Source: an uncultured Veillonella sp. (GTDB lineage: Bacteria; Bacillota; Negativicutes; Veillonellales; Veillonellaceae). Taken from it: DNA of 54,167 nt. This document shows, piece by piece, positions 8,334 to 18,200 of this stretch. Position 1 is the stretch's first letter, and each line of letters begins with the position of its first letter. The DNA lies in the NCBI GenBank assembly GCA_902478055.1, contig CABSJL010000010.1:1-54167 (forward strand). Direction: 5' to 3'. The translations under genes were made by a program, and so were the position numbers. Below the pieces are notes generated by a model that saw only the letters and a list, made by a program, of their open reading frames with translations, was not told where the DNA came from and did not search any database.

Positions 8334-8714
8334 TCAGATCGCACCGAGTATACGTGCAAGTAGTACACCAATCCAGCAAAGGATTAAGCCCCCTACAACT
8401 TGTAAAAAGCCATAGAATAAGGCTTGTACATAAGACTCTGTCATCATAAGTTGTAACATTTCAAAGGCAAAGGTTGAAAATGTTGTAAATGCACCGAGTC
8501 CACCAACAACGAGGAAAAATCTCGCCAACTGCGATAAATCTGGCTTTTGCATATATAGACCTAGTACAAGGCCAATAATAAGGCAACCAATGAGGTTTAC
8601 TACGACCGTTCCATACGGAAAGGAACTCACCTTTGTCATAACCCATTCACCAAGAGCCATGCGACACAACGCACCAACAGCTCCACCAATGGCAACTGCA
8701 ATGTATTTTTCCAT
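8334..8714 (-). CDS. crcB: fluoride channel Fluc/CrcB
   Basis: This 126-aa, four-helix protein of the dual-topology fluoride channel family exports F- as a dimer. Family blocks are present: GGAVGALCRM (residues 10-19), GTVVVNLIGC (35-44), and GGLGAFTTFSTF (71-82), which carries the Phe-box and polar-track residues. Length is standard. GGAGG precedes the ATG at 4 nt. I looked for a fluoride riboswitch in the 150 bp upstream and saw none, so expression may be constitutive or controlled by the divergent XRE regulator. Only one crcB copy is here, consistent with homodimeric Fluc. Confidence 0.92.
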   Translation of the reverse strand: MEKYIAVAIGGAVGALCRMALGEWVMTKVSSFPYGTVVVNLIGCLIIGLVLGLYMQKPDLSQLARFFLVVGGLGAFTTFSTFAFEMLQLMMTESYVQALFYGFLQVVGGLILCWIGVLLARILGAI

Positions 8715-8865
8715 ATTGCCTCCTATACTTACAGTAGTATCCTACGATTTCACAATCCGTGTAATTATCTGAAATAACCGATAAATATCTAGTTTTCTAT
8801 ATTAGTCAACGACCAACAGTCTCAGTATACTATATTTAGAGAGCAGGGAAAAGAAAGGAATCCCT

Positions 8866-9255
8866 ATGAAACCTGCAACAACACCGTTAACTGAGCTTCG
8901 AATAAATACCTACGAAGACCCATTTTTACAACATCAATATGTGTGTTTAGGTCATAAAATTGCCAACATACGCATATCTCTAAATATGTCCCAACACGAG
9001 CTTGCACGCCACGTTGGGATTAGTCGCAGTTATCTGAGCAAGCTAGAGTGTGGCACAGGCATATCCGGCATGTCTTTAGAAATTTTATTTAAAATCGCTC
9101 AAGCATTCCAAATTGATGTAGCTCAGCTTGTAAGGTTGCGTATCATAGATTATAAAAGTTGCAATGCTCATCTGACGTCACACTATAAACGATTAGAATT
9201 TCTAAGTCATACGAGGAACAGCGCGCTAACTAAAGTTAAGCCAAAGCTAAGTTAA
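8866..9255 (+). CDS. XRE-family DNA-binding regulator
   Basis: This 129-aa protein has a Cro/C1-type helix-turn-helix at about residues 28-86: LGHKIANIRISLNMSQHELA then VGISRSYLSKLE and a GMSLEILFKIAQAFQID tail. N- and C-terminal extensions show no known domain, so it may sense nothing itself or act through a partner. GAAAGGAA precedes the ATG. It is divergent from crcB with about 150 bp between, which makes crcB and itself the obvious candidate targets. Confidence 0.8.
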   Translation: MKPATTPLTELRINTYEDPFLQHQYVCLGHKIANIRISLNMSQHELARHVGISRSYLSKLECGTGISGMSLEILFKIAQAFQIDVAQLVRLRIIDYKSCNAHLTSHYKRLEFLSHTRNSALTKVKPKLS

Positions 9256-9290
9256 GCTAATCAAATACAGTGTTAACGCTCGTACAGAAA

Positions 9291-9311
9291 AAGCCCCGCC
9301 AACGGCGGAGC
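9291..9311 (-). terminator. Terminator of the GntR regulator gene
   Basis: On the minus strand, GCTCCGCC-GTT-GGCGGGGC forms an 8-bp stem with one G-U pair and is followed by TTTTTC. On the plus strand the same site has a C-A mismatch, so it serves the leftward gene. Confidence 0.75.
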
Positions 9312-9339
9312 CTTTCATAAAGCATGCCAACAATAGGCA

Positions 9340-10047
9340 TTATACTTCATTAAGTTTTTTGTGTTGCACTTCAGCATTTGCTTTTTTGAAGATAAATGCA
9401 TTATTAATATGCTGACGCATAGCAGTTTCTGCTGCCACTTCATCATGACGCTCAATAGCATCTACGATATGATCATGTTCATCGTCACAATCATGGGTAC
9501 GCACTGCATTAAAAGAGCTAATGTACATGTCGCGGTTAACGCGTTCACGGAAGCTCGCTAAGTATTCTACAACGCGTTCATTACCAGAATAATGAGCAAT
9601 CATAGTATGGAAACGACTGTTTACTTCAACGCGTTCTGTCGCTTCTTCAATTTCATGCATTTCTTTACAAATTTCACGCAACTCTTTAATTTGTTCATCA
9701 GTCGCATGACGGGCACAAAGTCGCGCCCCAAGACCTTCCATTACTTCACGCACTTGATACAATGCAATAATCTCTTCAGGAGTATCCGCCTTTACAGTAA
9801 CACCCTTCCAAGGAACAATAACTACGAGATTATCTTTAGCCAATTTACGGAATGCTTCGCGAACAGGTGTAGCACTTACTTGCAATTGTTCTGCAATTTT
9901 TACTTCGTTAAGCTTTTCTTGTGGCATCAATTCGCCTGTTAAGATAGCTGTTTTTAATGTTAAATAAACTTGTTCACTAAGCGGTAATCTTTCAATGGAG
10001 TCCACAGCGGACAATTTGTATTTATCTTTAGAATCTTGTCGTCCCAT
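9340..10047 (-). CDS. GntR-family regulator, FadR/FCD subfamily
   Basis: In this 235-aa protein the N-terminal winged helix (about residues 22-85, with IAEQLQVSATPVREAFRKLA as recognition region) is followed by an all-helical FCD ligand-binding domain. In that domain an aspartate or asparagine and histidines (NSRFHTMI near 143, DEHDHIVDAI and MRQHI later) fit a metal-dependent acid-sensing pocket. Such regulators usually sense an organic acid and repress a transport or catabolic operon. No operon of that kind is adjacent, so the target is open. A palindrome in its own upstream region suggests autoregulation. Confidence 0.88.
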   Translation of the reverse strand: MGRQDSKDKYKLSAVDSIERLPLSEQVYLTLKTAILTGELMPQEKLNEVKIAEQLQVSATPVREAFRKLAKDNLVVIVPWKGVTVKADTPEEIIALYQVREVMEGLGARLCARHATDEQIKELREICKEMHEIEEATERVEVNSRFHTMIAHYSGNERVVEYLASFRERVNRDMYISSFNAVRTHDCDDEHDHIVDAIERHDEVAAETAMRQHINNAFIFKKANAEVQHKKLNEV

Positions 10048-10115
10048 TAATATCCCCTAATCTTATATCCCCTCAACTCATTCGTACTTTCAAAGAACGG
10101 CTAAAATGAGTATAA

Positions 10116-10133
10116 TATATTGTACGATATATT
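10116..10133. promoter_or_regulatory. Candidate GntR operator (palindrome centred on GTAC)
   Basis: ATATATTGTACGATATAT is a near-perfect palindrome about 70 bp upstream of the GntR start, next to TATACT-like and TATAAT-like hexamers. FCD-type GntR proteins commonly bind short palindromes near their own promoters. The link is inferred from position only. Confidence 0.35.
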
Positions 10134-10263
10134 TTGTATTTTGAATAAATATGTTATATGTGATTTAGTACATATAGTATAATTATAGAGCTCACATCTA
10201 AGACTGTCAATTTAACGATAGATAATAGCTATATCTCATTTTTGAAAGTAAGGAAGTTGTACC

Positions 10264-11205
10264 ATGAGCCGTTGTTTAGTTATCATAAATCCTGTATCAG
10301 GTGGCGGTGCGGCACGTCGCTATGCCCTCGATTTACAATGGAAATTGAGCACCTTATTCGAAACGATTGAGGTCAAATTCACTACTGGTGAAGGCGATGC
10401 TACACGTTTCGCAAAGGATGCTTGCGAACGCGGATTCGATGCTGTATTCTGCATGGGCGGTGACGGCACCGTAAATGAAACCGTTAACGGTATTGCCCAA
10501 GGTGGCTTTAAATCTACCTTTGGTTTCATTCCTGTTGGTACTGTAAACGATATGTCTCGTGCCCTTGGTATTCATCAGAATCCAACACAGGCGATCAAAC
10601 GTATTGATATCAACCAAACACGTACCATTGATATCGGTCGTTGTAACGACAGATATTTCTGCAATAATATCGCAGCCGGTGTTATTCCAAAGGTAATCGA
10701 AGAGGTTACCCCAAAGGAAAAGAGCATCTTAGGCCCTCTAGCCTACTTCTTACGCGCAGGGCAAGCCTTATTTACAACAAAGGACTACACATACCGCATC
10801 AAAACAGAGAATGACGATTTTATCTGTAAATCCCCACTCGTTCTTGCATTGCTCACCAATGTAGTATCTAGCTTTGAACGCTTCATGCCGGAAGCATCTG
10901 TAGATGATGGTTATATGCGCATCATAATATTCAAGGAATACTTCATCCTCGATATCCTAAGCGTATTGCCGCTTATCATTAGTGGTGCCATCTACAACTC
11001 CCGTTATACAACAACACTAACCGTGAAAAAGGCTCATATTGAGTTATTATCTAATATCGGTGATTTACCTACTAATATGGATGGCGACCAAGGCCCATCC
11101 ATGCCAGTAGATATCGAAGTATTGCCACGGGTTCTAAAAGTATTTGCCCCAGCAAAACACAAAAAGAAAAAGGCTTTGAATTTGCCTATACTACCACATA
11201 TTTAA
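10264..11205 (+). CDS. diacylglycerol/lipid kinase family protein (YegS/DgkB-like)
   Basis: This 313-aa protein has the DAGK catalytic fold. INPVSGGG (8-15) begins the nucleotide-binding region, GGDGTVNE (62-69) is the signature loop, and PVGTVNDMSRALG (near 85) follows. The C-terminal beta domain contains the LTNV and VDDGYMRI blocks. It likely phosphorylates diacylglycerol or another lipid at the inner membrane face, returning it to phosphatidic acid. AAGGAAG lies 8 nt before the ATG. The gene is monocistronic, with its own terminator at 11259. Confidence 0.88.
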   Translation: MSRCLVIINPVSGGGAARRYALDLQWKLSTLFETIEVKFTTGEGDATRFAKDACERGFDAVFCMGGDGTVNETVNGIAQGGFKSTFGFIPVGTVNDMSRALGIHQNPTQAIKRIDINQTRTIDIGRCNDRYFCNNIAAGVIPKVIEEVTPKEKSILGPLAYFLRAGQALFTTKDYTYRIKTENDDFICKSPLVLALLTNVVSSFERFMPEASVDDGYMRIIIFKEYFILDILSVLPLIISGAIYNSRYTTTLTVKKAHIELLSNIGDLPTNMDGDQGPSMPVDIEVLPRVLKVFAPAKHKKKKALNLPILPHI

Positions 11206-11258
11206 TAAATTGTAGAGAAATCTACAGGACAAAACTATATAACAATCTATAACATAAA

Positions 11259-11284
11259 AGCTCTCTATTCAAGAATAGAGAGCT
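11259..11284 (+). terminator. Terminator of the lipid kinase gene
   Basis: A 12-bp perfect stem (AGCTCTCTATTC with GAATAGAGAGCT) has a 2-base AA loop as drawn and is followed by TTTTTATA. Confidence 0.88.
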
Positions 11285-11373
11285 TTTTTATATTCATTAC
11301 CTTATAGGAAATACCTACCTAGTCCCTGCATATTTCTCATGCATAGCACTAAGTTAAGCATATACTTACAAGG

Positions 11374-14300
11374 CTAGTCTATGCTGATAGCATCATGCAA
11401 ACGGAAGCTATAGATATAACATGCTTTCACAGGCATCCCTGTCAATCGCTGCAAGGCCTCTTTATAGAGATCCATTTGTATTTTATAACGCTTGATGAGG
11501 TCTTCCCCAGATTTGACGCGGTCCGTCTTGAAATCTACAAGAACCCACTCACCATCTTCTTCAAAGGCAGTATCGATAATACCTTGGAGGAATAGATTTT
11601 CGCCGTCCTCTAAGGTATCGTATACGCGTTTCCCTTCAAAAAGCATACTGAATGGCAATTCACGTTCTATGCGCTTCGCATTGATCAGACGCTTCCCAAG
11701 GTCAGAACTAAAGAATTTATATAAACTTGTATCGCTTAATAGATTTCGTTCTTCCTCTGTGAAAGTCCCTTTCGTTACGAGTGCATCAAGCTCTTTCGTT
11801 AAAGAAGCTTGAGTATACTGCGCAAGAGGAAGCCATTGCATGGCCTCATGCATCAAGGTACCCCATTGAGCCCCTGTCAACACATCCTCTTCGGACTGCA
11901 GTGCTTGCGGCTTGCGGCCGAATACGGAATTCGCCAATTCGTCGGATGAAACAGTTACATCTGAAGCCTCCATAATTGGTAAACCAGCAGCATTGGTATT
12001 CTTCGCCTCAACATTTGCAGATGATTTTGGATCTAGCTTAATAGCTTGACCTAAGATTGTATCTGAAACGGCTCGTTTAGCCTCTGTATCTACCGTTACA
12101 ATTGGTTCGTTTAGGGTATCAATAGTGCCTGCTTCAAGTTCCCGTTCTTGGAATCGTCGTTTCAATTCACTGACGGAAATCTTAGCCGTGCGCCGCGTAG
12201 CGTCGCTGTACGGATAAGTATAGTTGAATCGGTCTTCGATTTCCGGTGGCAGTCCCACGGAATTAACAGCTTGCAATTCTCGTACCTTATTGATGGTAGT
12301 TTCATCGATATCTGCTTTATAATCGAGGTCACCGTAGAGAGAGCCATCGTGGACTTCGACCTTGATGCGACATTTTTTATCTGGTAAGTCAAAATAGGTC
12401 GGCCCTTCGTACTCAATGGCTACGCGCAATGGGTTACCACCATCTAAATGACGAGCAAAGCCCATAATAAGCCAGTCTAAGTATGTATTAGCTTGAGTAA
12501 TAATATCCGTAGGTAGTTGTTGGCCTTCTACGGAGGCAGCATTTTTTACCAGTTCACCTAAGGTACTCAACTTACCTTTAGCATTTTTAAGGCCTTTAAA
12601 ATGACCTGTCATAATCAGCTTATCTCTCGCCCGTGTTAAGGCTACATAAAGAATCCGTTGTTCCTCAGCCTTAAGAGCTGCCTCTTTGACATCTTTCACG
12701 TAGAACCACGGCATTGTTGGGAAGGACACCCGAATATCTGGGAAGTACCCCTTAAGACCCAGTCCTGCATTCTTATCGATGAGTAGCTCTGAACGAAGGT
12801 CCATCATGTTGAATCCCTTTTGCACACCGGATAAGAATACTACAGGAAACTCAAGGCCCTTACTCTTGTGGATGGTCATGAGGCGCACCACATTGTCCGC
12901 TTCGCTCACCACATTGGCAAGGGGCATATCTTGGTTACTATCGCGCAAGCTTTCAACGAAGCGTAAGAATCTAAAGAGTCCACGGAAGCCAGAGGCCTCA
13001 TAGCCCTTAGCTCGGTCGTATAAGGCGAGCACATTCGCACGACGCACAAGACCATTTGGCATGGCACCTACATAATTTACGTAATCTTGGGATTCGTAAA
13101 TATCCCATAGCAAATCGGTTACACCGTGACGGCGCGACAAGGTACGCCACCGCTCCATATGACCAATAAAAGCTAATAAGCGCTCATCTTGAGCTGCCTC
13201 TGCATAGGCGGGCATGAGCGACCACAAAGAGCCCTCACCAGATAGGCGCAAAGCCCCTAGTTCGTTTGCATTAAGCCCCACGAGGCCGGAGTGCAATACC
13301 GCTGCCATCGGCAAGTCTTGTTCCGGATTATCTATGATTGATAACAACGCTAGTAAGAGCTGAATTTCTTGTGCTTCAAAGTAGCCATCTCGTTCGTTTA
13401 CCACCGCAGGGATGCCCGCTTGGCGCATGGCTTCTACTGCACGAGTACCCCAGCCTGCCAAGGATCTGCGCAAAATAGCAAAGTCACGCCACTCGATTTG
13501 ACGGAACGTGCCATCAGGATTTTGCACCTTCTTCTTAGCACCGTGGATTTCCTTAATCTTTTGGATAATGAAATCGAGCTCCCGCTCGTTGTTTTCAGGG
13601 TCATCTCCTTCGTCCTCGTCGCTTTCACTAGCACTGAGGGTGTCCTTACTCACATCGAGGAGCTGCAATTCCACGTCTCCTCCAACCCAATCCTCAGGCG
13701 CATCCTCTACGATGCGGCCAGGAATGAGAGATTCAGCCTCCGTATAATTTAGCTCTGCCGCCTCTTCCGTCATGATTTGATAGAATAAGAAATTCGTAGC
13801 AGCCAAAATATTTTCGTGAGATCGGAAGTTCTTCGCTAGGTCGATACGGCGCTCTACCGCATCAGTACTGCCGTACGTATTATATTTCTCCATAAATAGA
13901 GAACTGTCCGCCATACGGAAGCTGTAAATCGCTTGCTTCACGTCCCCTACGTAGAACCTGTTATCGACGCGAGAAATCAAGTTAATAATCGTCTCTTGCA
14001 CGCCGTTCGTATCTTGGTATTCGTCGACCATGATTTCTTTGAAAGTATCTTGGAGCTCCTTCGCTACATCAGACGGCTGAGGATTATCCTCTGTACCAGG
14101 TTCAACGAGAAGGGCTAAGCATAAATGCTCGAGGTCACTAAAGTCCATGATGCCTTGCTCTTGTTTCATATCCCGATACGCCTTATGGAACGCAATGGTT
14201 AGCTCTACAAGCCCTTCGATGATTGGATATTGAGCCTTGAACTGCTCTTGCAAGGTAGCTTCAGGCACTGTGAATACAGCAGCTTGCATCGCTTTAAGGT

Positions 14301-15255
14301 CATCTTTATTTTGGGAACCTAAAGATTTAAACTCTGCTTGTAAACTAGGGTCAACCTCTTCTCCAAGTTTATTAAAGCGGTCTTTTATAAAGGTATCCGT
14401 ATGTTTACAAGCTTCCCCCATATCGTCCCAAGTTTCAGCCCCTGAAAGCATGCTTAGTGCGGCTAGTTGGTTATCATAAATATTTTGCCATTTATGAGGC
14501 CCTACTGGATCGAGCAAGATTTGTTCCATCCGTTCTAAGCGCTCGCGAATACGGTCAATAACAGCTACATGTTGATCCCACATATATTGGCCCCATAGGG
14601 TCTCACTGGGATTTACAGTCATGGCCTCTTTATAAGGCTCTAAGGCATTTCGTAACCAACCGTCAGGATTAGCAAGAGACATAGCGTAGTTATATAGCGA
14701 CATAATCTTCGCCGTTAAGCCTGCATCCGATTTATCATCACTGAAGAAATCCGCTAATTCATAGATATTATAAAGGCCCTCTTCGTAGGATTTAGTCAAT
14801 AAATCAGCTAATACCTCTTGTTGTAACAATGCCATTTCTGCTTCGTTACCGATGCGAGCAGTAGGGTTAATATCGAGCTTGTAAAAGTAAGACCGAATCA
14901 CCCATTGGCAGAAGGAGTGCAATGTAGAAATATGAGCAGATGGCAACAGATTAAGCTGTCGTTCAAGGCGCTCTTGCATGGCTGCATCCTCGGTGGATTC
15001 CATGGCTTTCGCCAAAGCAAGACCAATACGAGCGCTCATCTCTTGAGCAGCCGCCTTTGTAAAGGTTACAACCATGAGCTCTTGAACGGATAACGGATTA
15101 TCCATGTCTTTAAGACGAGTAATAATACGCTCTACGAGAACAGCGGTTTTACCTGAGCCGGCCGCTGCAGCGACTAGCAAGGTTTGATTATCTAAGGACG
15201 AGTCCTTCGGCGCAATAATGGCAGACTCCTGCTCTGGCGTCCATTTAACACCCAT
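11374..15255 (-). CDS. addA: ATP-dependent helicase/nuclease subunit AddA
   Basis: This 1293-aa subunit of the RecBCD-equivalent AddAB complex unwinds and trims double-strand breaks up to Chi. Visible are the Walker A loop AAAAGSGKTAV (about 32-42), the Q-motif-like WTPEQ at the start, the Walker B VDEYQDTN (about 415), the UvrD motif GDVKQAIYSFR, the late helicase motifs (MTIHKSKGLEFPVVF, ALTRARDK), and the C-terminal nuclease VDFKTDR (about 1240). I place the start at the ATG at 15255, because GGAGGTG sits 7 nt upstream. An in-frame GTG at 15264 lies within that ribosome site. It overlaps the addB stop by 11 bp, which indicates translational coupling. Confidence 0.95.
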   Translation of the reverse strand: MGVKWTPEQESAIIAPKDSSLDNQTLLVAAAAGSGKTAVLVERIITRLKDMDNPLSVQELMVVTFTKAAAQEMSARIGLALAKAMESTEDAAMQERLERQLNLLPSAHISTLHSFCQWVIRSYFYKLDINPTARIGNEAEMALLQQEVLADLLTKSYEEGLYNIYELADFFSDDKSDAGLTAKIMSLYNYAMSLANPDGWLRNALEPYKEAMTVNPSETLWGQYMWDQHVAVIDRIRERLERMEQILLDPVGPHKWQNIYDNQLAALSMLSGAETWDDMGEACKHTDTFIKDRFNKLGEEVDPSLQAEFKSLGSQNKDDLKAMQAAVFTVPEATLQEQFKAQYPIIEGLVELTIAFHKAYRDMKQEQGIMDFSDLEHLCLALLVEPGTEDNPQPSDVAKELQDTFKEIMVDEYQDTNGVQETIINLISRVDNRFYVGDVKQAIYSFRMADSSLFMEKYNTYGSTDAVERRIDLAKNFRSHENILAATNFLFYQIMTEEAAELNYTEAESLIPGRIVEDAPEDWVGGDVELQLLDVSKDTLSASESDEDEGDDPENNERELDFIIQKIKEIHGAKKKVQNPDGTFRQIEWRDFAILRRSLAGWGTRAVEAMRQAGIPAVVNERDGYFEAQEIQLLLALLSIIDNPEQDLPMAAVLHSGLVGLNANELGALRLSGEGSLWSLMPAYAEAAQDERLLAFIGHMERWRTLSRRHGVTDLLWDIYESQDYVNYVGAMPNGLVRRANVLALYDRAKGYEASGFRGLFRFLRFVESLRDSNQDMPLANVVSEADNVVRLMTIHKSKGLEFPVVFLSGVQKGFNMMDLRSELLIDKNAGLGLKGYFPDIRVSFPTMPWFYVKDVKEAALKAEEQRILYVALTRARDKLIMTGHFKGLKNAKGKLSTLGELVKNAASVEGQQLPTDIITQANTYLDWLIMGFARHLDGGNPLRVAIEYEGPTYFDLPDKKCRIKVEVHDGSLYGDLDYKADIDETTINKVRELQAVNSVGLPPEIEDRFNYTYPYSDATRRTAKISVSELKRRFQERELEAGTIDTLNEPIVTVDTEAKRAVSDTILGQAIKLDPKSSANVEAKNTNAAGLPIMEASDVTVSSDELANSVFGRKPQALQSEEDVLTGAQWGTLMHEAMQWLPLAQYTQASLTKELDALVTKGTFTEEERNLLSDTSLYKFFSSDLGKRLINAKRIERELPFSMLFEGKRVYDTLEDGENLFLQGIIDTAFEEDGEWVLVDFKTDRVKSGEDLIKRYKIQMDLYKEALQRLTGMPVKACYIYSFRLHDAISID

Positions 15256-18200
15256 GGTTTTCACCTCCTTCGTTACTATTATTTCTATCGCTACTGTTGT
15301 TTCCGTCGCTACTGTTATTTCCGTCGTTTAGAGCCTCTTTCATCCGTTCTAACGCATCAGCTTCGGACAGTTTAGACAAATAATTATATCGATTTCGACT
15401 AGAGTCAAAACGGCATACAGTATTGTAATCACAGTATGTACAAGGTCTATTCTTATTTAACTGGTAAGGTTGAATTGGGAATTGACCGTCCCCAATATGG
15501 CGGCCGATGTCAGCCATTACATGATTGGTGTAGCGGCACATCACATCAAATTCACCTGGATTCTTAACCTTGCGCAAATCATTCCTAGAAATGGTTTGAT
15601 CTTTCGTCGTTGCAATTGGCACATATGGGCCTTGTTTAAGACCATAGGATAAGAACTTATTATCGATATGCGTCAACAACTCAACATCGTCTGAGAAGTA
15701 CCCACTATTTCTCCACGCGTCGCTTTCCTTAGCCAAAGATACTGCATCTTCATAAGAGATAGGCGCATCGGCAGGAATTTTAGGATTTTTCACATAGGAA
15801 TACACCACAGCCGCAGGAGCTATAGATTCGCCTTGCGTTTTACCATAAGCGGATTCTAAGGCCAATAGATAGGTCATAAGCTGCAGTTTTAGGCCATAGT
15901 ATACATCTTGTGCCGTTACGTGGGCGCCGCCCGATTTGTAATCGATAACCATGCCATAGGTTTGACCATCCCTTGTATATTCATCGATACGGTCAATTTG
16001 ACCGATGAGGCGTAAATAACGGTCTTCCCCAAGGGGTACGCGAATTGGATCCCAGCCTCCTTGACGGCCAAAATCTTGCTCCAAGTATTTCGTATCAAAA
16101 TCACTGCGTTTGGACCACTCCACAAGGCGATCTACCGTCACATGTAATGTTCGTTGTACACGCTGCTCGATAGCCTTTTGGTAGGCATCGCTCGTTTCCT
16201 CGCCACCCTGATTTTCTTGTAAAATTTCTTCCGCCACGGAGCGGCACAAATTTTGTTGATCCTCTTCGTTAAGGTCACGCCATTGTTTATTATGATCTAA
16301 TAGATAATTACCTAAACGCTCTAAGTTAGCGTGAAGGAATGTACCAATTTCAGGAGCACCAAAGGAGCGCACCCGACGTGGTTCTAGCTTTAAGCCATAT
16401 TGAGCATAGAACTTGAACGGACATTGCTGATATCTCTCTAGACGCGTCACAGAACCAGACATATAGCCTTTAGATAGGAACAATCCATTTACTAAATCCT
16501 TTGTAATAACCGGCACATCGTTATTGTCTCGAATACCACGAGATACCTCACCTAAACGAGGACGATAGGTGTTGCTTTCACGAGCCCAATTATAAAGGCC
16601 CCACCACAATGGGTTAACCTCATGACCACTAAAGAGAGCGCCCCAACGTTCAGATAATAGAGACAAACTTTGTAAAGGCCGCCATACATAATCAGCCTCG
16701 GTATCAGGCTCAATAGATAGAGGAATATCTACAGCCTTACCGACGTATCCAAGGGATTCTAGTCGCTTCACTACGAGGGATGGTTCAAGACCGGTTCCAT
16801 CTTCACCAGAGCTCGCATAAGATAGCGTCAAGGAATCAGATGCCCGCGTCATAGCTAGGTATAATAGGAAATTCTCGTTGAAAGCCTTCGGCAATGCCCC
16901 TTCAGCCAAGGTAATGCCTGCATCGGCCAATTCTTGACGTTCCTTATCCTTAATAAGACCTTCATCGCCCATACTTTGTGGGAAAACACCTTGGTTGAGG
17001 CCCATCACGAATACCTTCGGCCACCATTGGCTATAACCACGTTCGATGGTGGTAATTACCACATGGTCCAAGGACGGTGGAATCATGGAATAATTTACAT
17101 CGCTCAAGCCTTCTTCGAGGAGTAGCATCATCTCGTCCAGCGTTAACACTTCATCTTTCATGACCATAGAGATTTCGTCTATGAAAGAAATAACTGCATT
17201 GTACATCTGTTCATGGCTGGCTTTAGACTCTTGGTCACCTATAGTTTCTGCGTCCTTCGCCCATTCATAGAGGCGCTCAGGCACTTGTAAGGTTTCTAAG
17301 AGCCCATAAAGTTCTGCTCCCCATTCAGCCCCTGTATGTCCATCAGTATTAACAGCAAAATCAAACCACGGGGATAGAATATCCATAATGGTTTGTCGTG
17401 CTTGATTAACACGGGCTCTACGCGGTGCATCTGAGTGACTTTCTTCATCTTGCCCCTCATGAAAGCCTCGTAAATAGGGCCAGCTTTCACGTTCCCATTT
17501 ATAATGGTCGATACCAAACTCGAGTACGTAGTTTTCTAATTCATCTACGGCCTCACGGGTAAGGGGCATCAAGTCTGTTTTAAGCAATAAGAACATGCTG
17601 TCTCGACTGTAGCTATGGCGAACGATATCAAAGAGGGCTGTCAACAATTCGCCTAATGGATGGTTTTTCATAGGCCGCTGACGGTCGATAAAATGCGGAA
17701 TACCATAACGACTGAAGGCCTTCTCTAAGGTATCCCCGTACGTTTCCGACTCGCGAAGCATAATACACACATCGCGGTATCGAGCCTCTGGAGCGGACTC
17801 CACATAGGCTAAAATACGGCGAGCCACCCCATCAGCTTCCCGCTCTCTGTTGTAGCCACGAATGAGCGGTATCGTAGTATCTGTAGGATTTGGCTTGCTA
17901 GGGCTAGTAAAGTAATTAGATTCTAATTCTTGTACGATTTGAGGACCCCGTTTCCCATCAAATCCAACCCAGTTAATGCTAGAACCATAACGACCCACTA
18001 AGGTATCATAAATTTCTAAAGGGCGACTAAAGAGATGTTCCCCTCGACGAGCGAGATTTAACGCCTTCGGAGCCATCGGTAAGTCGATGGTTATAACCGC
18101 TTCCTTAGCCAAATCAAACAAGGTATAAATCAACTCATAATGTGTAGGCGTAAACCAATGGAATCCATCGATAAAGACATGACTATTTTCCATCAGAGGA

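Noticed and set aside
8715..8865. Fluoride riboswitch upstream of crcB
   Set aside because: No matching conserved core (GG-GAT-G..., pseudoknot partners) could be found in the 150 bp upstream.
13369..13752. Long plus-strand frames within addA (also within gdpP, rnj and the P-type ATPase)
   Set aside because: These are shadows of strongly coding minus-strand genes; they have no ribosome sites and give no recognisable proteins.
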